A stretch of 64,000 nucleotides of DNA from Alkalicoccus halolimnae (GTDB lineage: Bacteria > Bacillota > Bacilli > Bacillales > Salisediminibacteriaceae), in assembly GCF_008014775.2 (NCBI RefSeq), contig NZ_CP144914.1, forward strand, positions 1,674,001 through 1,738,000. Reading direction: 5' to 3'. This document shows positions 46,031 to 57,249 of this stretch, in pieces; the first letter of the stretch is position 1; every line of letters starts with the position of its first letter. The notes under the pieces are model-generated. The model did no database searches. It was not told where the DNA came from and saw nothing but the letters and a program-made list of their open reading frames with translations. A program made the translations under genes and the position numbers.

Positions 46031-46588
46031 ATGAAAATTTACACAAAAAAAGGCGATAAAGGACAGACACAGCTTATTGGTAAGAGAGTGGAAAAGACAA
46101 ATGAGCGTGTAGAAGCTTATGGTACGGTTGATGAACTTAACAGTTTTATAGGGGTGGCAGTATCCCTGATGAAAAAAACAAATTTTACCGACATTCAAAC
46201 TGAATTATTGACTATCCAGCACGAGCTGTTTGATTTAGGCGGAGATCTGGCAAATGTTACAGAGAATAAAGAGTGGACGTTAAAAGAAGCTTCGATTACG
46301 AGGCTTGAAAACAAGATAGATGAATATTGGGAAGAGGCTCCACCTTTGAAGAAATTTATTCTTCCCGGTGGAGAGCCCGCGGCTTCCTATTTACATGTCT
46401 GCAGAACCGTTGCCAGAAGGGCAGAAAGATTGACGAGCGCCATTCATGACGAACATGATATGCCCCCGGCTGCACTTCCGTATTTAAACCGTCTGTCAGA
46501 CTTCTTCTTTGCAGCTTCAAGAGCGGTTAATCACCGATCCGGGACAGAGGATATCTTGTATGAAAGAGGGAAAGATGTTTTTAATTAG
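46031..46588 (+). CDS. PduO-type ATP:cob(I)alamin adenosyltransferase
   Basis: 185 residues. N-terminal KIYTKKGDKGQT, YGTVDELNSFIG, and RTVARRAERL with PYLNRLSDFFFAASR near the end: the ATP- and corrinoid-binding segments of the family. It makes adenosylcobalamin (coenzyme B12). ATG 46031 follows AAGGAGG. In B. subtilis sigX-rsiX follow resE; here this gene does. No B12-dependent enzyme is encoded nearby, but a CarH-like adenosylcobalamin photoreceptor is at 57250. Confidence 0.94.
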   Translation: MKIYTKKGDKGQTQLIGKRVEKTNERVEAYGTVDELNSFIGVAVSLMKKTNFTDIQTELLTIQHELFDLGGDLANVTENKEWTLKEASITRLENKIDEYWEEAPPLKKFILPGGEPAASYLHVCRTVARRAERLTSAIHDEHDMPPAALPYLNRLSDFFFAASRAVNHRSGTEDILYERGKDVFN

Positions 46589-46684
46589 AGTAATATGAAA
46601 ATCAATTCATAAGTGCTTAATTCAGACAAATAGAAGAATTCTCATAAAATTCTTTTCTTACATTAATAGTCAAAGCAGGGAAAG

Positions 46685-46960
46685 ACGGGCATTTCCGGAG
46701 GAGTAAGCGCCGTTTGAAGATTCAGTGTGGGGAAGGGTTTTGAGGAATTCAGTTGAAGACCATTTCCCGTAAAAATACATCCGCGACAATAAAGCAGATA
46801 ACCGATAAACGGATGCTTTCGCTTCCATGGAGACGCAGGCGGGCCTAAGCTAATCCCGTCTTTATTCGCCCTGAAACCCTCTCATGTGCCCTGCATGCAG
46901 CTTAAAGAAGGAATACAGAGAAGAATCTTATCTTCTAATCAATCGCAGACTTTAACACAG
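46685..46960 (-). repeat. Composite dispersed repeat, module A-like, reverse and degenerate
   Basis: On the minus strand: GGGATTAGCTTAGGCCCGCC and CCATGGAAGCGAAAGC correspond to the module-A segments at 8955–9005. GACTTTAACACAGC near 46950 matches a piece of module B. No gene in 46589–46968. Confidence 0.5.
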
Positions 46961-46968
46961 CTAAACAT

Positions 46969-47007
46969 AAAAAAGCTGAGCCTTATTTTCAAGGCTCAGC
47001 TTTTTTG
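46969..47007. terminator. Bidirectional terminator upstream of the lipoprotein stop
   Basis: AAAAAAGCTGAGCCTT … AAGGCTCAGCTTTTTT, perfect stem; serves the minus-strand lipoprotein gene. Confidence 0.9.
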
Positions 47008-47011
47008 TGCT

Positions 47012-47863
47012 TTAAAGAAGTATTTCGATATCGGCGTTTTCCCGTAAATCTTCAACATACTGGTTCTGTCTGAGCTGCTCTTCTAATTCCTCCTGGACGT
47101 CCTCAAATTCTGATTCTGCCATTTCTGGATTGCTTGATGCAGCCGTTTCATAGTACTCTCTGACTTCTTCTTCTGGAACTTCATATTCTTCTTCTATTTG
47201 ATCCATAGAAAGAAGTTCTTCCACGAGTGCCATCTGTCGGATTTCTTCTTCTAAATCTTCTTCAGAGTAGCCCTGTGTTTCCAGAGCTTCTTCAAATTGT
47301 TCATCTGATTCGAACTGGGAACGAATTTCTTCAAGCTCCTCTTCGACCTGATCTTCGTCAGCTTCTATGCCTTCTGATTCAGCTTCCTGGGAAAGAAGAG
47401 TCTGGTTGATAAGCTGCTCGAGAAACTGCTGCTGAAACTGCATCATCATCATAGAGCTCTCTTCCTCAGCCATATCCTGCTGAGCAAACATAGTTTCAAT
47501 CTGAGCTAACTGTGATTGTAGTTCACCATTGGTAATTTCTTCTCCATTCACGACAGCTGCTGGTTCTTCAGGGTCCTCATCCATAATATTCACCTGATCT
47601 TCAGCTGGTTCTTCAGAGGAATTTTCCGGAGATTCTTCGGCTGTATTTTCTGTGTTTTCGTTATCAGCTGTTGCGTTGTCTGTATTGTTTTCTTCAGCAG
47701 CTTCATTAGTGCTGTCATTGTTCTCAGTATTTGTTTCTTCAGACGTATTGCCATTTCCCTCTGTATTTTCGTTATTTCCTTCTTCATTACCTCCACATGC
47801 TGCTGCGATAAGGAGTGTAGATAAAGATAGAGTTAATAATCCATTTCTAGTCATTTTTTTCAT
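47012..47863 (-). CDS. Acidic lipoprotein with SurA N-terminal (foldase-like) domain
   Basis: 283 residues. Signal peptide and lipobox LLIAAAC (Cys at ~23). About 75 residues of Asn/Glu/Thr-rich low-complexity linker follow, then a SurA_N-like domain beginning PAAVVNGEEITNGEL with long helices to the end. Unlike PrsA there is no parvulin isomerase domain. It is extremely acidic, as expected for a protein exposed to high salt. It may act as a chaperone on the outer membrane face; this is inference. ATG preceded by AAAGGTTG. Confidence 0.83.
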   Translation of the reverse strand: MKKMTRNGLLTLSLSTLLIAAACGGNEEGNNENTEGNGNTSEETNTENNDSTNEAAEENNTDNATADNENTENTAEESPENSSEEPAEDQVNIMDEDPEEPAAVVNGEEITNGELQSQLAQIETMFAQQDMAEEESSMMMMQFQQQFLEQLINQTLLSQEAESEGIEADEDQVEEELEEIRSQFESDEQFEEALETQGYSEEDLEEEIRQMALVEELLSMDQIEEEYEVPEEEVREYYETAASSNPEMAESEFEDVQEELEEQLRQNQYVEDLRENADIEILL

Positions 47864-48079
47864 TTAAAAAATCAACCTTTCTTTGAATGTGCTGCGTATT
47901 GACTATAACTGTATCATATTTAAATAAGAGTTATCAATTGATTAATCTCATATAAATATGTATATGCAGGGTTTCTAAACGATGAAACAGCCGTCAATAT
48001 AAAGTGTAACAGTGTTAAAATATTACAGTTCAGGCGAACAAATTATATGTTCTGTTTGCGATCACATTTTCAAACCATA

Positions 48080-48138
48080 AAAATAGAAACGAAAGCACGC
48101 CTTCATCACTTATAAACTTTATATTCAAGGTAGTTTTT
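48080..48138 (+). repeat. Dispersed repeat, module A (short copy)
   Basis: GAAACGAAAGCACGCCTTCA, TCACTTATAAACTTTATATT and CAAGGTAG match the 3' end of module A. The rest of 47864–48227 is AT-rich with no supported gene. Confidence 0.6.
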
Positions 48139-48227
48139 CCAGAGTCAAATTTTAAAATTTTGTATTAAAGACAGCAGTTATTAAGGCCTAGATAGTCTGG
48201 TGCATATGAGATGGTTCGTAGCATAAA

Positions 48228-48270
48228 TTAAAGCAGCTGTCCTGTGAAAATTTCAGGACAGCTGCTGAAA
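48228..48270 (-). terminator. Terminator of serA
   Basis: AGCAGCTGTCCTG … CAGGACAGCTGCT stem downstream of the minus-strand serA. Confidence 0.8.
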
Positions 48271-48342
48271 ATAGCTCGATCAGACTTGATCTGTTCATTC
48301 ACAGATTTCTCTTTAAAAGCACGGATTTGGTCTATTGAGCTT

Positions 48343-49956
48343 CTATAGTTCAATAGCGGAAACAGAATTAATTTCTTCTATTTCAGCAAAAGCTTTTAAA
48401 ACAGCTTCATCGCATTCTTTATCTGTTGCGAGAAGCATGATAGCTTCTCCACCTTCTGTCTTTCGTCCAACCTGCATTGTTGCAATGTTAACATCGTGAG
48501 CACCTAACAGCTGACCTACTTTACCTATCACACCCGGCCGGTCGTTATGACGTACATATAACGTATGGGCAGCAGGCTGAAAGTCCAGTTTAAAACCGTT
48601 AATTTCAACAATTCTTGCTCCAATTTCCTGGCTGTACGTTCCGTGAATATGAATGGAGCTGTTTTCACCCTGGACATAGGCTTTCACAAAATTTGCGTAA
48701 CCTTTAGATTCACTTTCGTGTCGTTCAGAAACTTCTACATCTCTTTCTTTTGCGATCCAGGATGCGTTGACCTCATTGACGTAGTCGTCAATTCTGTTCC
48801 TGAAAAAGCCGGCAAGAAAGCTTCGGTTGAACAGCCCGGTTTCCTGATCGGATATTTCCCCGGCATAACTGATTTCCACTTGTTTTACTGGTTCCATGAA
48901 TAGCTGGGAAGCGGTATCACCCAGGGTCCGTGTTAATTTGGTGAAAGGTGAAAACTTATCGAATGCTTCCTGATCGAGATAGGGAAGATTCAGTGCGTGT
49001 GGAGCTGGTTTACCGGATAAATAATCTAAAACTTCCTGAGAAACGGATTCTGCAACGTTCAACTGCGCTTCGGAAGTAGAAGCAGCTATATGAGGTGTTG
49101 TAATTACCTGAGGGAGCTTGGTAAGAGGATGATTTTTAGCCGGTTCTTCTTCAAAAACATCTATCGCAGCTCCTCGTACATGGCCTGATTCTACAGCTCG
49201 GTAAAGGGCATCTTCATCTATTATTCCTCCGCGGGCGCAGTTTAATACGTAAACACCCTTCTTAGTCTTTTTGAATGTTTCATCGTTAAGAAGCCCTTTT
49301 GTATCTTTCGTCAACGGTGTATGAACAGATAAAATGTCGCTTTGACTCAATGCTTCTTCGAGGGAGACAGCAGTTACGTGATTTTTTTCAGCTCTGGACT
49401 GGGTTAGAAACGGATCGTAAGCTATCACATTCATACGGAAAGCACGGGCTCTCTGGGCAAGTTCTGCCCCTATTCTACCAAAACCGATAATGCCTAGTGT
49501 TTTGCCATAAAGTTCAGCTCCCTGATAAAGCTTTCGATCCCACCGGCCTTCCTGCATCGACTGATTTGCCTGGGGAATGCTTCGGACAAGAGAAGCAAGC
49601 ATAGCAAAAGTATGTTCTGCTGTTGAAATAGTATTACCGTCAGGGGCATTAACGACAACTACCCCATGAGAGGTGGCAGCATCCAGGTCTACGTTGTCAA
49701 CGCCGACACCGGCGCGTCCAATTATTTTTAAGTTCGGGAGTTTATCGAGTATTTCTGCCGTTACTGTAGTAGAGCTTCTTATTAAAAGAGCATCTACAGT
49801 GTCTAAAGCTATCTTCGTTTCCAGAACGTTCTCCTGGATTACGTTCACTTCTGAACTTTCGAGAATAGGCTTTAAACCATCTGCGCTCATATTATCTGAA
49901 ACCAATACAGTAAATGTTTTCATTTCCTGATGAACAGGATTCTGTACTTGTACCAT
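48343..49956 (-). CDS. serA: D-3-phosphoglycerate dehydrogenase
   Basis: 537 residues. Substrate domain; NAD-binding [20 protein letters not shown] (~150–170); catalytic Arg in NCARGGIID, Glu, and His in [13 protein letters not shown]. An intervening ASB domain and a C-terminal ACT domain ([13 protein letters not shown]) follow, for serine feedback. First step of serine synthesis. ATG 49956 follows AAAGGTGGAG; the internal MKTFTVL start lacks spacing. Confidence 0.96.
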   Translation of the reverse strand: MVQVQNPVHQEMKTFTVLVSDNMSADGLKPILESSEVNVIQENVLETKIALDTVDALLIRSSTTVTAEILDKLPNLKIIGRAGVGVDNVDLDAATSHGVVVVNAPDGNTISTAEHTFAMLASLVRSIPQANQSMQEGRWDRKLYQGAELYGKTLGIIGFGRIGAELAQRARAFRMNVIAYDPFLTQSRAEKNHVTAVSLEEALSQSDILSVHTPLTKDTKGLLNDETFKKTKKGVYVLNCARGGIIDEDALYRAVESGHVRGAAIDVFEEEPAKNHPLTKLPQVITTPHIAASTSEAQLNVAESVSQEVLDYLSGKPAPHALNLPYLDQEAFDKFSPFTKLTRTLGDTASQLFMEPVKQVEISYAGEISDQETGLFNRSFLAGFFRNRIDDYVNEVNASWIAKERDVEVSERHESESKGYANFVKAYVQGENSSIHIHGTYSQEIGARIVEINGFKLDFQPAAHTLYVRHNDRPGVIGKVGQLLGAHDVNIATMQVGRKTEGGEAIMLLATDKECDEAVLKAFAEIEEINSVSAIEL

Positions 49957-50267
49957 TCTCTATCTCCACCTTTTTGAGTCGTTGATTTAATCATATTAAC
50001 ACGAAAGTCAGATAATTTGCACGTACACAGCAAAAAAGCAAAAGTTTTTTTCTCGAGGACGGAAAAGTCTGACAATTAAAGCGCTTACAAGTGACGGAGC
50101 ATGGATAACAGGGAAGATAATAAGTTGTTGTGCACATATATTTTTCATTTTCAAAGTGCTGTAATGTCTTCAATATACATTCGAGCTTCATTTTGCTGAT
50201 TGTCCTCCACTTTTTCAGGAAGCGATATTCTGCAGTATCAGCATCAATAATCATTACCAGACCTGCA
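49957..50267. other. Intergenic region serA–fer, no supported gene
   Basis: AT-rich. An 87-codon minus-strand frame (49991–50254) lacks a ribosome site and family features. In B. subtilis the riboflavin transporter gene fmnP lies here; no trace was seen. Confidence 0.5.
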
Positions 50268-50316
50268 CAGAAAAGCCCTCTGCCAATTTATATAAAGGCA
50301 GAGGGCTTTTCTTGTT
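50268..50316 (-). terminator. Terminator of fer
   Basis: AAAAGCCCTCTGCC … GGCAGAGGGCTTTT stem, 40 bp beyond the fer stop. Confidence 0.85.
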
Positions 50317-50350
50317 TTTAGAGGTTTGTATCACTTTCTGAGTGGAAATT

Positions 50351-50785
<435 letters not shown>

Positions 50786-50868
50786 TTATACAAAGAAGTT
50801 GGGAAGAGATCGCAGAATAATCTATAATGTAATTTACGAAACCTATTACGTAAGAGGAGAGATGTATA

Positions 50869-51912
50869 TTGTACAGGCTTTACATCCATCTATTGAAAAA
50901 AATGGATGGAGGCAGAACTCTCAGTGGACCCGTCCATATTTTGAAAGGGAAAAGATCTGCAACCACGATACAGGATACAGCACTTTTCGGTTTGGAAAAA
51001 TGGGCGGCTCTTTTAAAAAATATTTCCTACTCGCATTTGCGTATTGAAGAACAAAAATTGATTCAGAAAGAACTGGTAAGCATAATCGATAAACGAGCCT
51101 TTCTTACTGAAAGAGGAGAGGAGATTTTTCAGCGGAATAAGACCTTTTTTAACCACCTGGCTGTAGATGGAATGAAATGGGAATGGAATGGCGAAGCGGA
51201 TATTTTTTGGCGGCGATTAACGCTGTTAGTTCAGACTTTAAGTTGGATGAAAGGTGGTTCAGCTTCCTTTATCCCAGTAAATTCTGATTATGAGGATAAA
51301 AAATTTGTGAAAAATCTGCTGAAATCCTATGAAGCAGAAGAGATTTCTTTGAAGCTCCATGGATTCCTGCTGCATGCTCTGAAAGCGGTCTCTGAAGAAG
51401 ATGCAGAATTATTTGTAAACAGGCTGACCGGGCGCAGTCAAACAGGAAAAACGATCCGTCAGCTTAACAGCAGAGATGAAGAGATAATCTTTACATATCT
51501 GCGGTTCCGAAGCACCATCCATCATTTAATGAGTCAATTAACGGCAGAAGACAGTTTTTTACCTCTGCTGCTTCCTGAAGCATCGAGTCTCGGCGCAGTT
51601 ACAACTTCCGCACGAATAACAGGAGACTTTTTATATAAAGGAATGTCTCTCAAAGAAATAGCGGCAGAAAGAGGTCTGAAAACAAGTACAATAGAGGATC
51701 ACCTTGTTGAACTGGCTATGTACGATGATCATTTCCCATATCAAAACTTTATTAAAACCAGTGATATTAAAAAAGTAGAGCTTATTTTGGATGAAAAAGT
51801 AAATCTAGGGAAATTAAAAGAAATACGCAATGCTCTGAACGACGAACTAAATTATTTTGAAATTAGACTGGCACTGTCACTTCTGAACAGAAACAGTCAA
51901 AGGGGAAAGTGA
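50869..51912 (+). CDS. YpbB-like helix-turn-helix protein
   Basis: 347 residues. N-terminal segment [27 protein letters not shown] and a C-terminal HTH_40-type domain ([25 protein letters not shown]) match YpbB, encoded beside recQ across Bacillaceae. TTG start 8–9 bp after AGAGGAGAG. Molecular role unknown; the coupling with recQ suggests work in DNA repair. Its stop lies just before the recQ start. Confidence 0.87.
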   Translation: MYRLYIHLLKKMDGGRTLSGPVHILKGKRSATTIQDTALFGLEKWAALLKNISYSHLRIEEQKLIQKELVSIIDKRAFLTERGEEIFQRNKTFFNHLAVDGMKWEWNGEADIFWRRLTLLVQTLSWMKGGSASFIPVNSDYEDKKFVKNLLKSYEAEEISLKLHGFLLHALKAVSEEDAELFVNRLTGRSQTGKTIRQLNSRDEEIIFTYLRFRSTIHHLMSQLTAEDSFLPLLLPEASSLGAVTTSARITGDFLYKGMSLKEIAAERGLKTSTIEDHLVELAMYDDHFPYQNFIKTSDIKKVELILDEKVNLGKLKEIRNALNDELNYFEIRLALSLLNRNSQRGK

Positions 51913-51914
51913 AA

Positions 51915-53396
51915 ATGGAAGCTTATCTTAAAAAACTTGGCTATACCTCGTTCCGTCCGGGACAGCGTGAAATTATTGAATATGTTTTGAAAGGTGAAGA
52001 TGTATTTGCCATGCTCCCGACAGGAAGCGGTAAAACACTGTGTTACTATCTGCCATCAAAAATATTGGATGGACTGGTGGTTGTAGTTTCTCCTCTAGTC
52101 TCCTTAATGGCTGATCAAGTGGCTCAGCTGAAAGCTCAGGGAGATCGGAGTACAGCTCAATTGTCGAGCCTGCAGTCAAGGAAAGAAAAAGCAGAAGTTA
52201 TCAATAAAATGAATAAATGGGATCTGCTGTACATGTCTCCTGAAATGCTGTCGGTGGATTTCATTCAGGAAATACTAAAAAAACAAAATATAGCTTTGTT
52301 TGTTGTCGATGAAGCACACTGCATATCGCAGTGGGGCTATGAATTCAGACTTGAATATCAGGAGCTTGGAAGCAGGATAGATGATCTTGGGAGACCCCCG
52401 GTTCTTGCGTTGACAGCTACAGCTACAGCACAAGTAAGGAAAGATATATTATCTCAGCTTCGGTTAAAAAAGCCTCAGGTTATTACGCATTCTGTGGACA
52501 GGAGAAACATTTATCTGGAAGTTAAAAAAGCAGCTTCGTTCCATGAAAAAATGGAAATGTTTCAGGAGGAGCTGGCATCGGTTCCTAAACCCTGTGTTGT
52601 CTACGCTGGCACAAGGAAAGCTGCAGAATTTTATTCGCAGGAAATAGAGAATTTCAGTTCAGCATACTATCATGGAGGGATGAACAAAGAGGACCGTACG
52701 CTTATTCAATCGCAGTTTTTAAATGACGAGCTGGAAGTTTTAACTGCTACGAATGCTTTCGGTATGGGAATTAACAAAGCAAATGTAAGAGCAGTGATTC
52801 ATATGAGCATGCCTTCATCTCTGGAACATTATATTCAGGAAATAGGGAGAGCAGGCAGGGACAACCTCCAGAGTAAAGCTTTGATCATCGCAATGGAAAA
52901 TGACAAACATCTGCCGCTTTCTTTTATAGAAAATGAATTGCCTGATAAAGAATGGCTGGAAAAACGACTGCTTCCGAAAATTACAGACGGGAAGCAGGCA
53001 GTAGAAGTTCAGCATGAATTGGAAGCATCTGATACTATGTGGAGCATGATAACGGGGCACCTGGAAAAAGAAGGGATAATAACAGAAGGTTTATTTACAA
53101 CTGATCCCTCTTTAAAAGAGATTATTCATAAATTGGAAAAAAAGTATCAGGAAAGAAAAAAAGAAAAACTGAAGCAGGTAGAAGAAATGTACAGCTACAC
53201 GAGAACCGACAAATGTTTAAGGGAAGTAATTGTACGTTTATTCGAAGAAGAGTTAAGGCAGCGGCCCGTATACTGTTGTTCAAACTGCCGCCATGTTCTA
53301 AAGTGGGACGAACACGGAAAATCTGAAGTGATAAATAATAGTGAAAAAATCGGATGGAAAAAAAAGCTGTCTGTTATTTTCTCTTATGACAAATGA
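51915..53396 (+). CDS. recQ: ATP-dependent DNA helicase RecQ (RecS-like)
   Basis: 493 residues. Motif 0/[13 protein letters not shown] and [16 protein letters not shown] box [12 protein letters not shown]; motif III ALTATAT; motif [12 protein letters not shown] short zinc-binding/winged C-terminal part with CCSNCR. It lacks the HRDC domain, like the short RecQ paralog of Bacillus. ATG 51915 is better spaced from AGGGG than GTG 51909. Confidence 0.94.
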   Translation: MEAYLKKLGYTSFRPGQREIIEYVLKGEDVFAMLPTGSGKTLCYYLPSKILDGLVVVVSPLVSLMADQVAQLKAQGDRSTAQLSSLQSRKEKAEVINKMNKWDLLYMSPEMLSVDFIQEILKKQNIALFVVDEAHCISQWGYEFRLEYQELGSRIDDLGRPPVLALTATATAQVRKDILSQLRLKKPQVITHSVDRRNIYLEVKKAASFHEKMEMFQEELASVPKPCVVYAGTRKAAEFYSQEIENFSSAYYHGGMNKEDRTLIQSQFLNDELEVLTATNAFGMGINKANVRAVIHMSMPSSLEHYIQEIGRAGRDNLQSKALIIAMENDKHLPLSFIENELPDKEWLEKRLLPKITDGKQAVEVQHELEASDTMWSMITGHLEKEGIITEGLFTTDPSLKEIIHKLEKKYQERKKEKLKQVEEMYSYTRTDKCLREVIVRLFEEELRQRPVYCCSNCRHVLKWDEHGKSEVINNSEKIGWKKKLSVIFSYDK

Positions 53397-53414
53397 CAAA
53401 GGCGGTGGGGGAAT

Positions 53415-53990
53415 GTGAATAATCAAGCCCGCATAATAGATCAGCTGAGTGACAAAGAACTATACGTAAACCTTTATATGACCCAGGGCATTATTTTCTG
53501 TGCTGCTCTGCTGGGAGCATGGATTCTACAGAGCAGTATTCTCGCCCCATTTCTATTAATCGATTTCACCTGGTCAGCTGCTTCTGCAGGCCTCCTGTTT
53601 GCAGGGATCATATTGCTTCTGGAAGTTCTCTTCACTTATACTTTACCAGAAAAATGGTTTGATGATGGTGGAATAAATGTTAGGATATTTAAAAATATGC
53701 CGGCGCACCTTATTGTTTTAGTCAGTGGAATCGTGGCTTTGTCTGAAGAACTTTTATTCCGCGGAGTATTGCAGACAGAATTTGGGATAGTGGTCTCTTC
53801 TCTAATATTCGCCCTTATTCATCTTCGATATTTAAAGAAAGTTTTTTTATTTTCTTTTGTGCTTGCCATGAGTTTCGGTCTCGGCTTCCTGTTTATGTGG
53901 ACTGGTAATTTATGGTCTGTAATAGTGGCCCACTTCGTTATTGATTCTGTTCTTGGTCTGCTCATCAGATACCGCCATATAAGGAAATAA
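53415..53990 (+). CDS. CPBP-family intramembrane metalloprotease (YpbD-like)
   Basis: 191 residues and about five to six membrane helices. The Abi/CaaX protease motif EExxxR is ALSEELLFRGVLQ (~115), with FALIHLRY and IVAHFVIDS supplying His ligands. Family members cleave within membranes; the role of YpbD is unknown. GTG start with GGTGGGGG. Part of the ypbB–recQ–ypbD run. Confidence 0.88.
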   Translation: MNNQARIIDQLSDKELYVNLYMTQGIIFCAALLGAWILQSSILAPFLLIDFTWSAASAGLLFAGIILLLEVLFTYTLPEKWFDDGGINVRIFKNMPAHLIVLVSGIVALSEELLFRGVLQTEFGIVVSSLIFALIHLRYLKKVFLFSFVLAMSFGLGFLFMWTGNLWSVIVAHFVIDSVLGLLIRYRHIRK

Positions 53991-54067
53991 TTAAACCGAA
54001 TAGTAGAAATATTTACAAAAAAGTGGTATTGTTAATAGTAGAGAACATGGAAGGGAGATGGATACAA

Positions 54068-54289
54068 TTGATACCTGAACGAACGGATTATGAAACCCGT
54101 GAGGAGAGTGTCCCCCCTCTCCCATCCCGAAAAACGATGCAGAGGAAAAAGAGCCCGTTTAAAAGTATAAGCCGCAGAAAAAAGAAGAAGAATCTGGAGT
54201 TTCCCCTCATCAGAATTTGCCTCCTGCTTTTCTTTACAATTATTACGGCAGTAGCTACATATCCGGTATGGATTGAACAGATTCGTTAA
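54068..54289 (+). CDS. Small basic single-pass membrane protein in the ypbE position
   Basis: 73 residues from TTG 54068, 10 bp after AAGGGAG. The N-terminal half is polar and very basic (RRKKKK); one C-terminal hydrophobic helix (~48–65) ends in a short outer tail, so the order is N-in. B. subtilis has the LysM protein YpbE here; no LysM domain is present in this one, and homology cannot be judged. Function unknown. Confidence 0.6.
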   Translation: MIPERTDYETREESVPPLPSRKTMQRKKSPFKSISRRKKKKNLEFPLIRICLLLFFTIITAVATYPVWIEQIR

Positions 54290-54569
54290 AGGGGCTTTTC
54301 AGGTGAAAATCTTTCTATGTTGCAGCTGTCAAGGCTGCTTACCGGGCTTCTTTTAAACATCGTTTTATCAGCGTCTGAAACTTCAGTTTCTGGTCTAGGA
54401 GAGAACAAATCTAAGTTTAACTTACGCTGAAAGTTAATATTATATTGGGATTTCAGCCGTCTGTAGCTATATGGAGGGCTTTGTCTTTTGATAAGAACAG
54501 TATTTAAATTACTTTTTTAACTGCTGTCGTACAGCAAAATATTTTTAATAAGAATAAAGGAGAATACCG

Positions 54570-56246
54570 ATGAATGTAATTCCCTCTGATATTGATATAG
54601 CGCAGCAGGCAAAGTTGGAAAAGATTACGAAAATCGCTCACGGTCTTGGAGTCGATGAAGAATTTGTAGCACCCTATGGACATTATAAAGGAAAATTATC
54701 ACTTGAGCTTCTACATAATGCAAGTGGAAAAAAAGATGGAAAGATCATTTTAGTTACAGCGATTAATCCTACTCCTGCTGGTGAAGGAAAATCGACAATG
54801 ACGGTTGGGCTGGGCCAGGCGTTAAATCATATTGGTAAAAAAGCTGTAGTTGCCATTCGGGAACCGTCTTTAGGACCAACAATGGGGATGAAGGGAGGAG
54901 CCTGCGGCGGCGGTTATTCACAGGTTGTTCCCATGGAGGATATAAATCTGCATTTCACTGGAGATATCCACGCAATAACAACTGCTCACAACGCGTTAAC
55001 CGCATTAATCGACAACCATATTCACCGTGGAAACGAGCTTGGTCTGGATGTAAGGAAACTCACATGGAAACGAGTTATGGATATGAATGACCGATCTCTC
55101 CGTCACATCGTTGCAGGACTCGGGGGCCCTTTACAGGGTGTTCCTCATGAGTCAGGATTCGATATTACGGTAGCTTCTGAAATTATGGCCATATTATGTC
55201 TGGCTGACGGTATTAATGACCTGAGAAGCAGACTGAAGAAAATGGTCATTGGGTACACTTTTCATGATGAGCCATTAACAGTAGCTGATTTGGAAGTCGA
55301 AGGAGCTCTGACACTGCTTTTAAAAGATGCGATGATGCCAAACCTGGTTCAGACTTTGGAAAATACTCCAGCCCTCATTCACGGAGGACCATTTGCAAAT
55401 ATAGCTCATGGCTGCAATAGTGTAGTAGCTACAAAAATGGCGGCTAAATTGGGAGATTATGTAGTGACAGAAGCCGGGTTCGGAGCAGATCTGGGCGCTG
55501 AAAAATTCATGAATATAAAATCCAGGGCTGGAAATATTAAACCAAGTGTAGTTGTAATTGTAGCTACAATTCGTGCTCTGAAGATGCACGGCGGTGCGGC
55601 CAAAGCTGATTTAAAGCAGGAAAATTTACATGCTCTGGAAAAAGGGTTTGAGAATCTTGATAAACACATCGAATCGATTCGTGCATTTGGGCTTCCGCCC
55701 GTTGTGGCTGTTAATCGTTTCACCCACGACACGGAAGAAGAAATAAATGTATTAATGAAATATTGCAGACAAAAAGGCGTAGCTGTTGAATTAGCTGAAG
55801 TTTGGGAGAAGGGCGGAGCAGGCGGAGTGAAACTTGCTGAGAAAATCATTCAGGCAGCGGATGAACCTTCTGTATTCACACCACTTTATGATCTTGAGTT
55901 AACTATTGAAGCGAAAATAAATAAAATTGCAAAGGAGATATACGGAGCTGACGGAGTGGATTTTTCCGTTGAAGCAAAAAAACAACTGGAAAGAATCACC
56001 GATAGTGGATGGGGTACTCTGCCTGTCTGTATGGCTAAAACCCAGTATTCCTTATCTGATGATGCCTCTAAAATTGGAAGACCCCGAAACTTTCGAATAA
56101 CCGTGAGGGAACTCAGAGTTTCAGCGGGAGCAGGATTTGTAGTTGCCCTGACAGGTAATGTAATGACAATGCCGGGCCTTCCAAAACGACCGGGAGCTCT
56201 GGACATGGATGTGTCCGAAGATGGGAACGCAGTAGGACTTTTCTAA
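54570..56246 (+). CDS. fhs: Formate–tetrahydrofolate ligase
   Basis: 558 residues. P-loop-like [18 protein letters not shown] (~65–82), [13 protein letters not shown], and [13 protein letters not shown]. Makes 10-formyl-THF from formate, ATP and THF. AAGGAG before the ATG. Not at this site in B. subtilis 168 (which lacks fhs), so it interrupts the syntenic run between ypbE and ypbG. Confidence 0.97.
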   Translation: MNVIPSDIDIAQQAKLEKITKIAHGLGVDEEFVAPYGHYKGKLSLELLHNASGKKDGKIILVTAINPTPAGEGKSTMTVGLGQALNHIGKKAVVAIREPSLGPTMGMKGGACGGGYSQVVPMEDINLHFTGDIHAITTAHNALTALIDNHIHRGNELGLDVRKLTWKRVMDMNDRSLRHIVAGLGGPLQGVPHESGFDITVASEIMAILCLADGINDLRSRLKKMVIGYTFHDEPLTVADLEVEGALTLLLKDAMMPNLVQTLENTPALIHGGPFANIAHGCNSVVATKMAAKLGDYVVTEAGFGADLGAEKFMNIKSRAGNIKPSVVVIVATIRALKMHGGAAKADLKQENLHALEKGFENLDKHIESIRAFGLPPVVAVNRFTHDTEEEINVLMKYCRQKGVAVELAEVWEKGGAGGVKLAEKIIQAADEPSVFTPLYDLELTIEAKINKIAKEIYGADGVDFSVEAKKQLERITDSGWGTLPVCMAKTQYSLSDDASKIGRPRNFRITVRELRVSAGAGFVVALTGNVMTMPGLPKRPGALDMDVSEDGNAVGLF

Positions 56247-56290
56247 CTTTTTCTAGTACGTATTATCAGGATAACTTCTAGTATTGTTGC

Positions 56291-56330
56291 GGAACACTTC
56301 TCGGTATTCTGAGAGGTGTTCTTTTTATTT
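56291..56330 (+). terminator. Terminator of fhs
   Basis: GAACACTTCTC … GAGAGGTGTTC and T-rich tail. Confidence 0.85.
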
Positions 56331-56426
56331 TCTGGAATTTATATAATAAAGGCTGTCTTCGTTATCTTTTTTATGTATCTCTATGGTAAGATACGTATAA
56401 CGTTTGTACAGGAGGAGATAGTGTCA

Positions 56427-57173
56427 ATGAGGGTTTTAATATATATGGTGACTGGATTGAGTGCACTCGTATGCTATATGTTCTTCAGAGCCAGAATAAC
56501 AGAATTCCTCGTTCATGATATTTCATTTTTTGAAAACAATCTGTCTAAGCGGCTGCTGTTTATTTCTGACCTTCATAAAAGAAAGGTTTCCAAAAAGGAT
56601 ATAAAAAGAGTGGGTAATGTCGATCTTATTCTTATTGGTGGAGATATAACAGAAAAAGCAGCAGATAACGGAACGCTGTTAGATAATCTTAAAACGTTAA
56701 CTGCAAAGGCTCCTGTCTATTTCGTATGGGGTAACAATGACTATGGAAAGAGAAAAAAACTCCAGGAATACCTTGTATTGTATAACGTGAACCAGCTTAA
56801 TAACCGAAATGTTACATTTGAAGAAGAGGGCTGGTCTCTCGCCGGGGTCGAGGATCTTAATTTTCATTTTCATAATATGAATGAAGCATTAAACGGTGCT
56901 GTGAACCCAACACTTCTCTTATGTCATGACCCTGAAATTATTAAAGAATCAAACAGATATACTAACATAAAATTAATACTATCCGGACATACACATGGAG
57001 GACAAATAAGAATCGGGAAATTTTCACCTGCTCCTAAGGGGAGCCTGAAAAAATATCAGGATATCACACACCTCACTTCCAATGGATACGGAACTACAAG
57101 ACTTCCGCTGCGCCTCGGTGCACCACCACAGATTCATGTAATTAATCTTGTTAACGTTTCGAAGCAGAGATGA
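56427..57173 (+). CDS. Metallophosphoesterase (YpbG-like)
   Basis: 248 residues. N-terminal membrane anchor, then a calcineurin-like domain: FISDLHKRK, LILIGGDITEK, VWGNNDYG (GNHD variant), LLCHDPEI and LSGHTHGGQIR. The first motif has Asp-Leu-His as expected. ATG 56427 follows GGAGGAG. Synteny with ypbG; substrate unknown. Confidence 0.87.
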   Translation: MRVLIYMVTGLSALVCYMFFRARITEFLVHDISFFENNLSKRLLFISDLHKRKVSKKDIKRVGNVDLILIGGDITEKAADNGTLLDNLKTLTAKAPVYFVWGNNDYGKRKKLQEYLVLYNVNQLNNRNVTFEEEGWSLAGVEDLNFHFHNMNEALNGAVNPTLLLCHDPEIIKESNRYTNIKLILSGHTHGGQIRIGKFSPAPKGSLKKYQDITHLTSNGYGTTRLPLRLGAPPQIHVINLVNVSKQR

Positions 57174-57249
57174 AGAGAGTATTATTATGCTATAATTTAA
57201 ACTAAATAAATCATATTTATAATTAACCAAGAAGCAGGTGAAAAACCTT

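Noticed and set aside
49991..50254. 87-codon minus-strand frame between serA and fer
   Set aside because: No usable ribosome site, Cys/Tyr-rich low-quality tail and no recognisable family; likely chance.
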